Shown here piece by piece: positions 11,352-22,505 of a stretch of DNA of 64,000 nucleotides. The position numbers and the translations under genes are program-made. The stretch's first letter is position 1. The number at the start of each line of letters is the position of its first letter. The notes below the pieces were generated by a model, which was given only the letters and a program-made list of their open reading frames with translations, had not been told where the DNA came from and did not search any database. This DNA is from Shinisaurus crocodilurus (Eukaryota; Chordata; Lepidosauria; Squamata; Shinisauridae). The stretch covers positions 169,943 through 233,942 of the forward strand of contig JAHFWL010000230.1 of NCBI GenBank assembly GCA_021292165.1, read 5' to 3'.

Positions 11352-11799
11352 TAGGGATGTGCAAACCAGCAGAAATTGAACTTGCTGAAGTTCTCCTAAT
11401 TCCATCCAGAAGCTCATTCAGACTCGAGTCCCTATCAGATTGCGAGCTCTGCTTTTTTTCTTTTCTCATGCAAATACGTGCACATTTTGCATACATATTT
11501 CCCCAAACATATGTGTCAATTGTGCACATCTTAATTGAAACACACCACGCATTCTTCTCCCATCTATTAAAACGTATTTGCACGCATTTTTCAACAGTAC
11601 TTTTTTTTTTCCATGCACATTTCTCAAATATACGCATGCCGTTGGACACATTTTTGGGGGTCTGCGAATCGCATTGCAAGCTTGGAAATGTACAGACATC
11701 GACCACAGATTGTGTCCGAGTCCGTGTCCGGTTTGGAAGGTGCGAACCGGGTAAATCCTGATCAAAACAGAACGGAAACGAATCTCTCATACATCCCTG
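11352..11799. mobile_element. Non-autonomous hAT-like element, TAGGGATGTG family
   Basis: It begins TAGGGATGTGCAAACC and ends TACATCCCTG. The interior is rich in TGCACA and TGCAAAT words. Overlapping open frames of 205 and 163 codons on opposite strands are chance products of this element. Confidence 0.7.
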
Positions 11800-11855
11800 C
11801 TGACTCGCTCAAGGCCTTGACAGCAGCACGTTTTCCTGGCCAGGGAGATGTATGA

Positions 11856-12045
11856 ACACATAAATCTGCCTCAAGCGGAGTCAGGCTATTGGTCCATCTT
11901 GCTCATGCTGTCTAGCAGTGATTCAAGAAGGGATGTTCCCAAGCACCTGCTACCAGGTGCTCTTTTAACTGGAGATTCTGGAGACTGAACCAGTGACCTT
12001 CTGCATATGAAGCTTGTGCTCTACCACACAGAGTGATGGGCCCAC
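11856..12045 (-). mobile_element. tRNA-derived SINE, family B
   Basis: The minus-strand head complements CTTGTGCTCTACCACACAG and GACCTTCTGCATATGAAG. The tail complements GGAGTCAGGCTATTGGTCC. Confidence 0.75.
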
Positions 12046-12075
12046 CCCCAAGCCAATCACAGTCCAAGTTCTTGA

Positions 12076-12143
12076 CTTCCTTGTTCTCTCTGGGAATAGC
12101 TCTTTCCAGGGGGAAAGAGCTATTCCCAGAGAGAACAAGGAAG
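12076..12143. repeat. Perfect 32-bp inverted repeat, 4-bp loop
   Basis: Arms 12076-12107 and 12112-12143 are exact reverse complements around AGGG. It lies just beyond the SINE head and does not match the MITE families. Confidence 0.93.
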
Positions 12144-12227
12144 CTCTTCCTTCACAGTCCAATTGCTCAGACAATCCCTTTCTTAATAATTCCTAACGCC
12201 GAATGTGCCCTTTTCATTGCTCTAGTG

Positions 12228-12363
12228 CAGGGCTCTCCAACCTTGTGTCCCCAGATGTTGCTGGCCTACGGCTCCCAGCATACCCAGCCCGCATAGCTAA
12301 TGGCAAGGGATTCTGGGAGCTGTAGTCCAGCAACATCTGGGGACCCAAGGTTGGAGAGCCCTG
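12228..12363. mobile_element. Fold-back hAT MITE, family 1b
   Basis: It starts CAGGGCTCTCCAACCTTG and ends CAAGGTTGGAGAGCCCTG. The flanks are identical 8-mers, ctctagtg on both sides (12220-12227 and 12364-12371), a diagnostic hAT duplication. Confidence 0.92.
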
Positions 12364-12371
12364 CTCTAGTG

Positions 12372-13545
12372 CTTTCATAGACTTGCACTGTATTCATTTT
12401 ACCTTGGAAGTTAGGCGAGCGCCTCCCTTTGATCTGGCTGCTGCGTCACAGTGACGTCAACATGTTTCTTGGACTTTCTGTCACTGGTATTGCAGAGCCA
12501 GTTTTAAAGCAGTGACCTAGAGGCATCAAGCTCTCTAATGCATTATCAACCCCCCCTGAGCTATATCACCCTTTGTGTCCTTGTCAGTTAACACTGCCTT
12601 GCTCTCAGTGATCTGTACTCTTGTGGGCTCCTGCAATTAGCAAGGGAGGCCAGATTCTCGCAAGGAAGGCCAGATTTGCTGTTGCTGCTCCGGCAAAAAC
12701 AAAACAAAACAGAAATACAGTACATCTCACCACAGCGTGGAAGACTGCAACTAGGTGGCCTGTGTGCCTTGCTCAGTCTGCTGTCCACATGGTAAGTATT
12801 GATGGGCAACTTCAAGGCCCAGCTCTTTCTTTGGGTATTTCTTGATCTTTATACCTTATCTTTACAGACTTGGACCGGACAGTCATTCAAAGAGAAAACA
12901 CCTTCAAAATAGAGGGCAGTCCTCTGGCAGCCCTTCAAATAAGAGGACTGACCTCTGTAAAAGGGGACACAACGCCGCCCTAAGAGGCACCCTGCAGCTG
13001 GATGCCTCTTGAGGAGGTTCAGATGAATCACATGTTAAAATCACATGTTTTGTCACAAAATGCCACAAATGTTTCTGATGATTGTTCAGCTTGTTTATTT
13101 ATTTATTTATATATATTTTAATTCTCATTCAATACCAGGGGTTCACTGTTGGAAAAGCAACAACAACTTTCCCCAAGGTATTGACTGGGAAAATGTGCAG
13201 GCCCTTTTACAACGCCTCTGTTGTAGGGAGGTCCCAGATGGAAGTTGCAAAGAAAGGATGCATAAGCTATTTCCTGTATCCAGAGCTTATATACTACATT
13301 TACACTCTGTAACTTTCTTTTTGGATGTCTCCTGCTGCTTGTGTAGCCATTCACTATAATTTACTAAGACTCTCTTGGAGTCCCTCTTAAATACCTTTGC
13401 CTTGGGAGGACTAATGAAATGCTAATTAGAGAGGACAGTCAACTTTGCCACACTTGGGATTTCAAACCCAGCTTTAGGGAGTCTCTGGATAAGACTTTAG
13501 GGAACTGCCACTGCGAGAAATAGTCACAGCAGGGATGAAAGCCCT
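12372..13545. other. Intronic unique sequence
   Basis: No gene seen. A short ATTT-rich run is near 13096-13115. Confidence 0.45.
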
Positions 13546-13648
13546 GGATGTTGTGTGCAAGGAGACCCCTCCTCTAGTTTCCTGCATTGAGCAGGGGGTT
13601 GGACTCGATAGCCTTGTAGGCTCCTTCCAACTGTATGATCTATGAAAT
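13546..13648 (+). mobile_element. CR1 LINE 3' terminus (fragment)
   Basis: CCTGCATTGAGCAGGGGGTT, GACTCGATAGCCTTGTAGGC and CCTTCCAACTGTATGATCTA are the conserved CR1 3' end. Confidence 0.88.
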
Positions 13649-15086
13649 CTATATTCAATCCATCCAGGGATGCTGGGAAACATGAGGCATGAAGATGTCC
13701 AGAATCCTGATGTTCTGGACTATTTCTTATGCAACTTGTTGTTGTTGTTGGTGTGTGTGTGTATGAGCCCACCCATCTTTAATGCTAATGGTGCATAGCC
13801 ATTTCAGACATTATCCACATGCACAAGGTATGCATGGAGAAGGAGGAGTTGGACCACCCCACTGGCCCCAGCACAATACCTCAATTTATTCTGCGCCACT
13901 GGCCCTGCCATCACACAGCTTCAGTGAGATGTCTGCAAAGAGGTGCCTAAGCACGCATTTAGGCACCTCTTTCCAGATGTCAAGGGGGTGGGGGCAGGGA
14001 TGTAGTTCCATGCCCCCTTCTCAATGCGTGCCTTGGATGCAATGATAACATCTGAAAAGTGCTAATGTCCATCCTGCTAATGTAAGGCACATTCAGAGTT
14101 TTGCACTCAATCCTCAACACATTTACTTGTACATTAGTCCTGCTGGTCTCATACAATTAGAAAAGTTTAAAGGGACAAAAATCCAAATTCACACCACAAA
14201 CTAGGGCCAACCGCACAGCTGCAGAGGCCCCGCTAGAGATTAGGATTAGCACAGAGTTCTGCATAAGGCACATTTTGATTCAAGAGTTGGGTTTTCCATG
14301 GGTCACATCAAGGTTCTGAAACAACTGGCCAGTGCATCAGAAGCCACACACTTCTGGCCAGCATAGGGTTCTTCTCGTGGGAAAAAGGATGTGTACGGTC
14401 TCTGAGCTGAGCAGATCAGCTTACAACAGGGTATGAAAAGTAAGGCTGGCTGAGTTCATTTGGGTCAGCGATCCTCACCAAGCAAATTTATTATCTCTCA
14501 GATTTATTATTTATTAAGAGAATGGCCTTACTCAACAAACTACATCTCAAATCTTTAATTAGAAAGACCCTTTAAGATTGAATGAGAAGCCAACTCGATT
14601 GAAAAGCGAATGTGATTGAATGAAAAGCTAACTAGAAGCAGCTCAGTTCCTCCCCTGGTCTTCTTTACAATTGTACCGCAGAAATGATTGGAGGATTCCT
14701 TCCCTAAAGGAAAAAGAGAAACCAATCGTCCATAAGAGAACTTCACTCCATGGGTTGTGGTGTCCCCAAAGAGGAGAGGCTGTTATGAAAAATATGGCTG
14801 TCAACTGATGAAATTATGGTCAATCCTTTAAATACCTGTATCTAGCAAACACAGGTGACCTGATCCTTCTCTCATTCCCACCAATTTTACATCACTATTA
14901 AGCTTCCCTTGGCTTTTAATGACATTGCTCCTTATTCATAAAGGTGCATGTGAAGATTTGATCATAAGCCAAGACTCAAGCCAACGTTGTGGGAAGAGCA
15001 GTTGTTGGAATACAAAATATAAAAGCCACAATTCCATAAACCAGCAATTGAAAATATTAAAATGTCAAAACAGTACAATCTGGCAC
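13649..15086. other. Intronic unique sequence
   Basis: Contains a short imperfect GTT/GT run near 13736-13763. Otherwise no feature is recognised. Confidence 0.45.
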
Positions 15087-15310
15087 CTATTTATTTTATT
15101 ATATTTATACTCCACCTTTTTTCCTGCAAGGAACCCAAGGTGGCTTACATAATCCTCCTCCTCCTCTCCATTTTATCCTCACAACAACCCTGTGAGGTAG
15201 GCTAGGCTGAGAGTCAGTGACTGGCCCAAAGTCACCCAGTGAGTTTCATGGCTAAGCGGGGACTAGAACCCAGATCTCCCGAGTCCCAGTCCAACACTCT
15301 CACCACTAAG
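15087..15310 (-). mobile_element. tRNA-derived SINE, family A
   Basis: Minus-strand copy with TTTTTTCCTGCAAGGAACCC, TGGCCCAAAGTCACCCAGTG and GACTAGAACCCAGATCTCCC. The extreme 5' head is missing. Confidence 0.9.
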
Positions 15311-15415
15311 AGGTAAGATAAAGGCCCCTGAGACACCCAGACTCTGTAGGGGATAATATCACTAGGAATGCTAGAGCAGGTATTTATTATATTCTATGTG
15401 GATTCCAATATTATC

Positions 15416-15449
15416 GATGATGATGACGGTGATGATGATGATGATGATT
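15416..15449. repeat. (GAT)n microsatellite
   Basis: Imperfect GAT units, the same motif class as at 33676 and 38059. Confidence 0.9.
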
Positions 15450-15582
15450 GCAGCATCATGGCACACAAAGCTCTTTATAATGTATCAGAAGAAGAAAAAG
15501 TTAGGTCTGTGCCCCAAGCGGGTAACAAATCTAAATGTTAGAAGTGGTGGAGACAGCAGAGGGAGTGGAATGATGGGAAGAG

Positions 15583-15904
15583 TAGGGATGTTGGAGGAAT
15601 TTGTGAGAGACTCAAATGAGTCCAGATTACTCAGAGTCCACTCTGCGGATTCTGCAGCGGACTGGCTTTCCTGATCTTTTTATTTTGCATATTTTTGAGC
15701 AAATTTATATGCAGGAAAATATGCAAAATTTTAAGAATGGCCAACTTTGGCGGATTCTTGAAAATGCAAATATGCAAATTTGCACAAGTACGTGCAAATG
15801 CATTTGCGCAAATTTCGAGTCTGTCGATGGACAGATGGAGCGAAAGCTGCCTGAAAGTCCACAAAAAGCAGCAGAGCGGCTTTTGCTCTGTTTGCACAAC
15901 CCTG
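15583..15904. mobile_element. Non-autonomous hAT-like element (CAGGGATG family)
   Basis: It begins TAGGGATGTTGG and ends GCACAACCCTG. ACTCAAATGAGTCCAGATT and GGATTCTGCAGCGGACTGGC match the complement of the copy ending near 59400. Confidence 0.65.
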
Positions 15905-15930
15905 GTAAAAAAAAGAGTAATGCAAGGAAA

Positions 15931-15961
15931 TACATATATATGTATATATATATATATATAC
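15931..15961. repeat. (TA)n microsatellite
   Basis: ATATATATGTATATATATAT run of alternating A and T. Confidence 0.93.
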
Positions 15962-16509
15962 TGTAAGTATATCCTGTCTTTCTTTGCCAAGCAGACACAA
16001 GGAGGCTTGCAACAACCTATTTCTTTTTTTTTAAAAAGCTTTCAACTAAAGGCTCCAATTAACTTAAATAAATAAATAAATTAGGCTTCATTTGGGGATG
16101 AGGATTAACGGGATAAGGATAGGCATGGGAGGAAAGCTAGGATGGATTTGAAGCGAGAGAGACCAGGAGAGATGGCACCATGATATAGCCCTGGGAGGAG
16201 AGTGTTCTAAATAAAGGAGGCAATGAGGGACCATGGCCTGAGTAACTTAAGAGTTCAACAAATGTTCTCCAATTAGAATTGTAAGGATTTCAGTTGGATG
16301 GGGGGGGGGCGGGCAGAGTTACAATGGCCAATTTGGTCATCTTGATAAACTGCAGTTTATCATGACGTAAAGAAGCCATAATTAGTCTTGGGCTCACACA
16401 TGCCTCCCCACTCCTCCTCCAGCGTGGCCAAGAGGAGATGAGGAGCTTTCATTTCCATTTTTGATTAACCACAGTAATTAGTGTTGCGTCTGAACCTTAA
16501 CATGTGGCC

Positions 16510-16597
16510 AACCTTAACTATGGTTTGTTGAAACAAGCCAGCTTCATAAACCGTAGTTTGAAGTTGTCTTGTTTCAAACAAACTATGGTTAAGATTA
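16510..16597. repeat. Imperfect inverted repeat (fold-back)
   Basis: CTTAACTATGGTTTGTTGAA at the left is mirrored by CAAACAAACTATGGTTAAG at the right with a few mismatches. Related words recur at 16336-16360 and 16676-16710, suggesting a MITE. Confidence 0.65.
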
Positions 16598-17167
16598 GGT
16601 TTAGGCGAAGTGGCAAGTGGCAGTTAAGGGAGGAGGGTGCAGACCCAGAACTCATTGTGTCTGTTCCCAACAGGCTGAACTGTGGTTTATCATTATGTCC
16701 AAACCATGTGTTTAAATTAAATGATGGTACATATACACATTATCTAAACAAACACACAGTGTTTTATAGAATCATATATCTAACAGGGTCAATGAACACC
16801 TAGCCTACTTTCAGGGCAAAATTACACGGCTCTCCATGGGCTTGGGCCTAGATCCATTTTTGTTTTGGAAAGTAAGCACTGCCCAGTGTTTCAAAACAAC
16901 CTCAAAACCAGCACTTCACACATTAATATTTTAGGCATGCACCAAAGGGTTTTCTTTTTAAAGTATACACCTAAGAAAGTAATGTGTGAATGCAGGAAAT
17001 GAATTTTTGCAAAACATGTGTATCAAACAGGCAAACATGTGAGAAAGAGTGGCTGCGGCTTTCTGTTGAGCGTATACAAAGGGCCAAACTACACGTTATG
17101 CGAATTGTGTAGCATGCAGCTGATCCTGATAGTTTTATTTATTCTTGTGTGAGCAGGCGCAACCTCG

Positions 17168-17401
17168 ATTCAGATTGGAACCACTATGCTCCAGGAGGGG
17201 AGAATTAAACCTCCCCCCAATCTGTGAAACTCTGCCCTTCTCCATGGCTGTGTGTGTGGGGAAGCAGCATTAAACAAAAAGGAACACTTTTGTTCTTTTA
17301 ACCACCCTCCCACGGGGGGGGGGGGGGATTTTGGGGGAAGATGGGTGGGGGGAGGTTTAATCCTCTCCTCCCAGAGAGCAGTGGTCCCAATCCTAATCAG
17401 G
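17168..17401. repeat. Large imperfect inverted repeat, probable MITE
   Basis: The left arm (17168-17219: GATTGGAACCACTATGCTCC, GAATTAAACCTCCCCCC) is mirrored at 17347-17401 (GGGGGGAGGTTTAATCCTCT, GAGCAGTGGTCCCAATCCTA). GCCAAACTACA at 17084 and TAGTTTGGC at 17469 may be outer termini. Confidence 0.65.
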
Positions 17402-18375
17402 GCCGTGCACATTTACACAACAGTAAAAAAGAGATACGCCTCAGCTACTAAGCAATCAGCATAATCTCTAGTTTGGCACTCAGTGGCTAAACCGGGATCT
17501 GTTGCTCCGTAATGTGTGAAACAGTCCTCCGTTCAGGCAATTCAAGTAAAACAAGATTGTGATTCTTGTTGAAGGACAAAAGTCAAAAGCAAGTGTTGCG
17601 CCATGGTCTCAGACAATCATAAACAGACAGATATTCATAGAGTTTAATGAGCACTCTTGGCTCTAGATTTTCTTGGCAGAGCTTGTTTTAGCTTTAATAT
17701 ATTTTTCTTTTCCTCCTTGTTGTACAAAGTATGGCTCTGGTTAGCTAAACGCTGATGACTTTTCCATCCAAATAATACTTTTGACAATGAACAAACCAAG
17801 CTCATAATCTGCAGCTTGATGGATTAGATCATGGAGAGCCACACATATTTGCAGACATGAAAATAAACATACAGTTTTCAAAAAGCTGGAAAAGCAAACC
17901 CAGTCAAGCTAGAGCTCAAGGAAAGACGACTTTTTTTTCCATTCATGAGTAATTGTTGTATTTTTAAATCCTTTGAAGGAACTTTGCAACTTTATTGGTC
18001 CCCTACTTTGCTGAGAATCTGTTCTTTAAGACACAATACTTGCACACATTCTTAAGAGGCCAAAGTTCCCGTGGAAGGCCCTTTTACACGTGGGGACCAT
18101 TTCTTCTGAATATTCCTCCATGAACTGAAATACCACTTCAGGGAGACCCCCTGAAAACTGGAGTAGGGAATACCCAATATCACCACATGGAGGAGCATTG
18201 GAAAGTTATTCTTGCTGCGAATAAACAATGAAGGAAAGTCACCTTGTGGTAAGTTTGCCATGCCATTTTGGGCGTAAGTAATGGGAATGGGAATACTAAT
18301 ACTAATATTTCTTAGGCACCTTTCTCAAAAAGACTCTAGGTGACTTAGAACAAAATTAAAACATACAAATGCCCG
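17402..18375. other. Intronic unique sequence
   Basis: No gene or well-defined repeat recognised apart from the possible outer end of the preceding inverted repeat. Confidence 0.45.
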
Positions 18376-19206
18376 CTCCTAGACAACGATAGCTTAGACA
18401 CTGTGGTTCATGCACGGGTAACCTTACAACTAGATTACTGTAATGCACTCTACGTGGAGCTGCCCTTGTGCCTGGCTTGGAATAGGTGCTCAGTGGGGCA
18501 CCCAGCCATGTTCGCATTACACCTGTGGTTAGAAGAACTGCACTGGCTGCCTATTGGCTACCGAGCCATGTTCAAGGTTATGTTGTGGACATTCAAAGCC
18601 CTAAAGCAGTATGCCTATGTACACCAGTTGCTGGGGAACATGGGCGGGAGGGTGCCGTTGCACTCATGTTCTGCTTGTGGGTTTCCTGTGGGTAGCTGGT
18701 TGGTCGCTGTGTGAAAAGAATCCTGGACTAGATGGACCCTTCATCTGATCCAGCATGGCTCTTATGATCTTAAACAACTCAGGGCCAGGATACCTAGCAG
18801 ACTGTCTTCCCCTATATAGACTCAGCCGGCTTTTAAGATCTTCAGAGGAGGCCTTGCTGGTCGTTCCGCCAAGTAACATCTCGAGAGTGGGCCTTCTATG
18901 TAGTGGCACCCCACTCCTGGAACACCCTCCCCTGTGTGGTCTGAGAGGCAGAAAAAATGGTATGTTTTAAACGCCTCCTGAAAACACATATGTTTACACA
19001 GGGTTTCTCTAACTTATAATCAATGGCCATTAATTATTATGCTGCTTCCTTTTACTGCATTTTAGCATTGCTTTTTATTATTGTAGTCGTAACTGTTTTT
19101 TAATGGGGTATTTTAAATAGTGATTTTAACACTGTTATATGTAAACCGCCTAGAAGTTTCATTATATTAAGTGGCATATATGTATAAATGAATGAATGAA
19201 TGAATG
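18376..19206 (+). mobile_element. L2-type LINE 3' fragment interrupted by a family D repeat
   Basis: CTAGATTACTGTAATGCACT encodes the LDYCNALY motif of L2 reverse transcriptases. The C-terminal part resumes after 18772 (GGCACCCCACTCCTGGAACA). The 3' UTR ends in GTAAACCGCCTAGAAG and an AATG repeat tail. Confidence 0.75.
18607..18772 (+). mobile_element. Family D repeat (LINE-tailed SINE)
   Basis: CAGTATGCCTATGTACACCA to CTGGACTAGATGGACCCTTC and GATCCAGCATGGCTCTTATG. It is nested in an L2 fragment. Confidence 0.75.
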
Positions 19207-20185
19207 ATCAATATTTTGCCATTCTTTCTGACCCTCTCCCTGAGAAACTGGGAAATGATGACACAGGTCCTGGCATGTGACAGTGTTAGCCCATCACAAC
19301 TGTGCTAGTTTGCTTAAATTTCAGAGATTTTGTTTGTTACACCTATGGATACCCAAGAACAAACCCCATTAATGCTCGTAAAGCATGCACATGGGCTTAA
19401 ACGGGGGCTGTGGAGTCAAAAAGCAACAATCCCTGCTTCTATATATGTTGCAGAGAAAAGCTGACCTCTAAACACAAATGGACCATTCACAGTTGACTTC
19501 TTGTGCATGCATTTTATACGTGAAGAACCATACACAAATACATCATGTGTGGATGAGCTTTTAAGGGATAGAAACCAAGTCCTGAATGCATGATGGTGGC
19601 CTACCGAGTCTAAATGGGACTACTTCAAGTCAGGGAGAGGATTTTACTCTCTCTCTCTCTCTCATTTCTATTTGCCTCTTGATAATCAAGACCAGGACAA
19701 CTGATAGGGCCAGCGGAATATCAGCTCTGGTAGCCTGTCCTGCACGAAGCGTGCAGCAGTTGCTAAGCAACCACAACACAGGGTGCAACCCTTTTCTCCC
19801 TGCCACAGCAAAAAAAAAAAAAAAAGACTAGGCCTGAATGCAGCACTGGTGGAACAAAGCTAGTTAAGAGGGAGGGGTGATGAATAGCTTGGGCTACACG
19901 AACACAAAGGTGTGCGTGTAGCCCAAGTATCACACAGTATCCAAGCCCTGTTAAGGAAGCAGTATGGCCATTGGGTGAAGAGCTCAGAAACAGGGCAACA
20001 TGGACCAGCGGTGGCTTTCCCGATGACTTCAACTTCCGTTGTGCCTCTTGAAGGAGCACAAGCCCTGTTCCTTGAAGGAACATCAGCCGTCCTCTTCTGG
20101 CAGCATACTCAACACGGACCCTGGACACATGAAAGGGAGTAGGATCGTGCTGGCTTGTCCATTCCTTGACGTCTGAGCGTTCAGC
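19207..20185. other. Intronic sequence
   Basis: Contains a (CT)n run at about 19648-19664 and an A-run at about 19809-19826. No gene recognised. Confidence 0.45.
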
Positions 20186-20271
20186 TGAAGATAAAACCTG
20201 GATCTATGGGCAGTATCCTAATCGGCACTAGCCCTAATATAAATTACGTTGCGCTAGTCTAAGCTACCTGT
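20186..20271 (+). repeat. Left copy of 86-bp direct repeat flanking the LINE
   Basis: Matches 22087-22172 at 84 of 86 positions (offset 1901) and abuts the LINE 3' end. It is most simply a very long target-site duplication, within an older GGGCAGTATCC-type MITE. Confidence 0.85.
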
Positions 20272-22086
20272 CAGTCAGTCAGGTGATCACTCGTGACCGA
20301 GTAAGATTGTCTTCCAGGATAAAAATTACAAAAAGGAGATTTTAAAAGGAGGAAAATTCTAAAGAAAATTGTGTGGACTCTAGCGATGGGTCCGTAAGTG
20401 ACTGTGGAGGCCAATTCTAGATCCACACAGCTTCCCACAGTGAGGACACAGGTTACCAGATGGAAGATGGTCCTGTAAAGGATTCATTTGACGTGCTTTT
20501 CGCTTAGCACGTTTCTCCCTTTCACCTTGCACTCGGGCTTCTTCAAAGTCCATGGAACCTTTGTGAAAGGCCAACCTCCATTTAGATCGTTCATGGGCCA
20601 GAGCTTCCCAGTTTTCGATGTTTATATTGCATTTTTTTAGATTAGCCTTATGAACATCTTTAAACCTCTTATATTGACCACCGATATTCCGCTTTCCATC
20701 CTTGAGTTGGGAGTAAAGTAACTGCTTTGGGAGACGGCAGTCAGGCATTCGAACAACATGACCGGTCCACTGAAGTTGGCGTTGAAGGATCATTTTTTCA
20801 ATGCTAGTAGTCTTTGCTTCTTCCAGTACACTGACATTTGTTCGCCTATCTTCCCAAGTAATTCGCAGGATTTTCCGGAGGCAACGTTGATGAAATCTTT
20901 CAAGGAGGTGGAAGTGACGTTTATAGATAGTCCATGTTTCGCAGGCATACAATAAAGTTGGTAATACAATGGCTTCATAAACCAGTGTTTTGGTCTTCTT
21001 ACAAATATCCCGATCCTCGAACACTCTATGTTTCATTCGAGAAAACGCGGCACTTGCGGAGCTCAGACGATGCTGGATTTCACTGTCGATGTTAGCTGTA
21101 ACAGAAAGATAGCTGCCAAGATAGAGAAAATGATCAACATCTTCCAGTATTGTCCCGCCAAGCTGGATAGATGGCATCACCAAAGGGTTAGCTTGCACTT
21201 GCTGATGAAGCACTTTGGTTTTTTTGATGTTAAGTGAGAGACCAAGTTTTCCGTATGCTTCTGTAAAAGCATTTAGGATAGTTTGGAGATCATCCTCTGA
21301 ATGTGCGGAGACCACATTATCATCAGCATACTGAAGTTCCACAACTGAGGTTGTAATTACCTTACTTTTTGCTTTCAGCCTGCTGAGATTAAAAAGCTTT
21401 CCATCTGTTCGATATATAATTCCCACACCAGTGGGAAGTTTCCCCTCGACAAGATGTAAAATCATGGCGATGAAAATAGCAAATAATGTTGGGGCAATAA
21501 CACATCCCTGTTTAACACCTGATCCCACTTTAAATGGAGCACCATGAGAGCCGTTGTTGTCCAAGACCGTAGCTGTCATGTTGTCATGGAGAAGTCGCAA
21601 GATATTCACAAATTTATTGGGGCATCCAATTTTCATAAGGATAGTCCAGAGAGCTGTTCGGTCTACAGTATCAAAGGCCTTAGCAAGATCAATAAATGCC
21701 ATATAAAGGGGTTGGTTTCGCTCCCGGCATTTTTCTTGGAGCTGACGTGCAGTAAAAATCATGTCGACTGTCCCTCTAGAGGGGCGGAAACCATATTGAG
21801 TTTCAGGGAGGATCTCTTCTGAAATAGATAGAAGACGGTTTGCGAGAATCCTAGCAAATATTTTACCTGCGGTGGCTAAGAGAGAAATGCCCCGATAGTT
21901 TCCACAGTCTGTTCTATCACCTTTCTTAAAGAGGGTGATAATTATGGCATCCCTGAAGTCTTCTGGGATCTCTTCTCTTTCGATGAGTTTATGAAGATGT
22001 TGTACAAGTTCAGGGCCCCCTTCTTTAAAGATTTCAGCAGGAATCCCATCTGGTCCACTAGCTTTGTTATTCTTCATTTGATTAGG
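20272..22086 (-). mobile_element. 5'-truncated non-LTR retrotransposon (LINE), young copy
   Basis: The element is bounded by the 86-bp direct repeats. It contains the RT C-terminal two thirds, an unbroken frame to the stop at 20380, and a short 3' UTR of about 108 bp ending in a CTGACTGACTGA-type tail on the minus strand. The endonuclease and the N-terminal part are missing. The clade is not settled; an RTE-like or related lineage is possible. Confidence 0.9.
20380..22077 (-). CDS. LINE reverse transcriptase, 5'-truncated ORF (565 codons)
   Basis: Non-LTR RT fragment. It starts with the conserved KNNKASGPDGIPAE block and has the first catalytic Asp motif in MAFIDLAKAFDTV (about residue 131-143), SGVKQGCVIAPTLF, and the catalytic YADD at residues 250-253 (21319-21330). 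The thumb-like region contains LLYACETWT. The C-terminus holds a classical C2H2 finger (C-x2-C-x12-H-x3-H) in CPHCGKLC...HSHLRTH, the last residues before the stop. No endonuclease domain is present because of 5' truncation, so autonomous mobility is not expected. The initiating Met is simply the first in-frame ATG and need not be a true start. The lack of stops or frameshifts argues for recent insertion. Confidence 0.92.
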   Translation of the reverse strand: MKNNKASGPDGIPAEIFKEGGPELVQHLHKLIEREEIPEDFRDAIIITLFKKGDRTDCGNYRGISLLATAGKIFARILANRLLSISEEILPETQYGFRPSRGTVDMIFTARQLQEKCRERNQPLYMAFIDLAKAFDTVDRTALWTILMKIGCPNKFVNILRLLHDNMTATVLDNNGSHGAPFKVGSGVKQGCVIAPTLFAIFIAMILHLVEGKLPTGVGIIYRTDGKLFNLSRLKAKSKVITTSVVELQYADDNVVSAHSEDDLQTILNAFTEAYGKLGLSLNIKKTKVLHQQVQANPLVMPSIQLGGTILEDVDHFLYLGSYLSVTANIDSEIQHRLSSASAAFSRMKHRVFEDRDICKKTKTLVYEAIVLPTLLYACETWTIYKRHFHLLERFHQRCLRKILRITWEDRRTNVSVLEEAKTTSIEKMILQRQLQWTGHVVRMPDCRLPKQLLYSQLKDGKRNIGGQYKRFKDVHKANLKKCNINIENWEALAHERSKWRLAFHKGSMDFEEARVQGEREKRAKRKARQMNPLQDHLPSGNLCPHCGKLCGSRIGLHSHLRTHR

Positions 22087-22172
22087 TGAAGGTAAAACCT
22101 GGATCTATGGGCAGTATCCTAATCGGCACTAGCCCTAATATAAATTACGTTGCACTAGTCTAAGCTACCTGT
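22087..22172 (+). repeat. Right copy of 86-bp direct repeat flanking the LINE
   Basis: Partner of 20186-20271. The two differences are near the left edge (GAAGAT/GAAGGT) and in TTGCGCTA/TTGCACTA. Confidence 0.85.
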
Positions 22173-22329
22173 AGCGCAACGCCAACAGCGTTTGCTGGTG
22201 GGATGGGTTTTCCAGGGAAACCTGGCAGGCCAGAAAACACTGTTGGTTTTTCGGTCTCAATTTTGCCCGTGACCACCGATTCTTTGGTGTTTCCTAGCTT
22301 TTGTGCAGTTTTTTCCACCCACTTCAATC

Positions 22330-22505
22330 TAAATGTCTCCTCTAAGGTTTAGTTACTGGCAGTAAGAGCTTTAAGCTAAAATAAGATGGCATCTTTTGTA
22401 TCCCCATCCCTTTTGCCTCGCCCACCACTGCAACACCACCACCCCGAGAGCTTCCCCAAAATTGAATTCGACCCTCGGGCTAAAAGGAGTTCCGCGTCTT
22501 TGTAC
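22330..22505. mobile_element. Dispersed repeat shared with 7050-7150 and 36325-36450
   Basis: TTTTGCCTCGCCCACCACTG and GAGAGCTTCCCCAAAATTGA match the other two copies, identifying an unnamed interspersed family. Confidence 0.5.

Noticed and set aside
11173..11790. Overlapping frames of 205 and 163 codons on opposite strands
   Set aside because: Both lie mainly inside a non-autonomous hAT-like element and show no protein domain.
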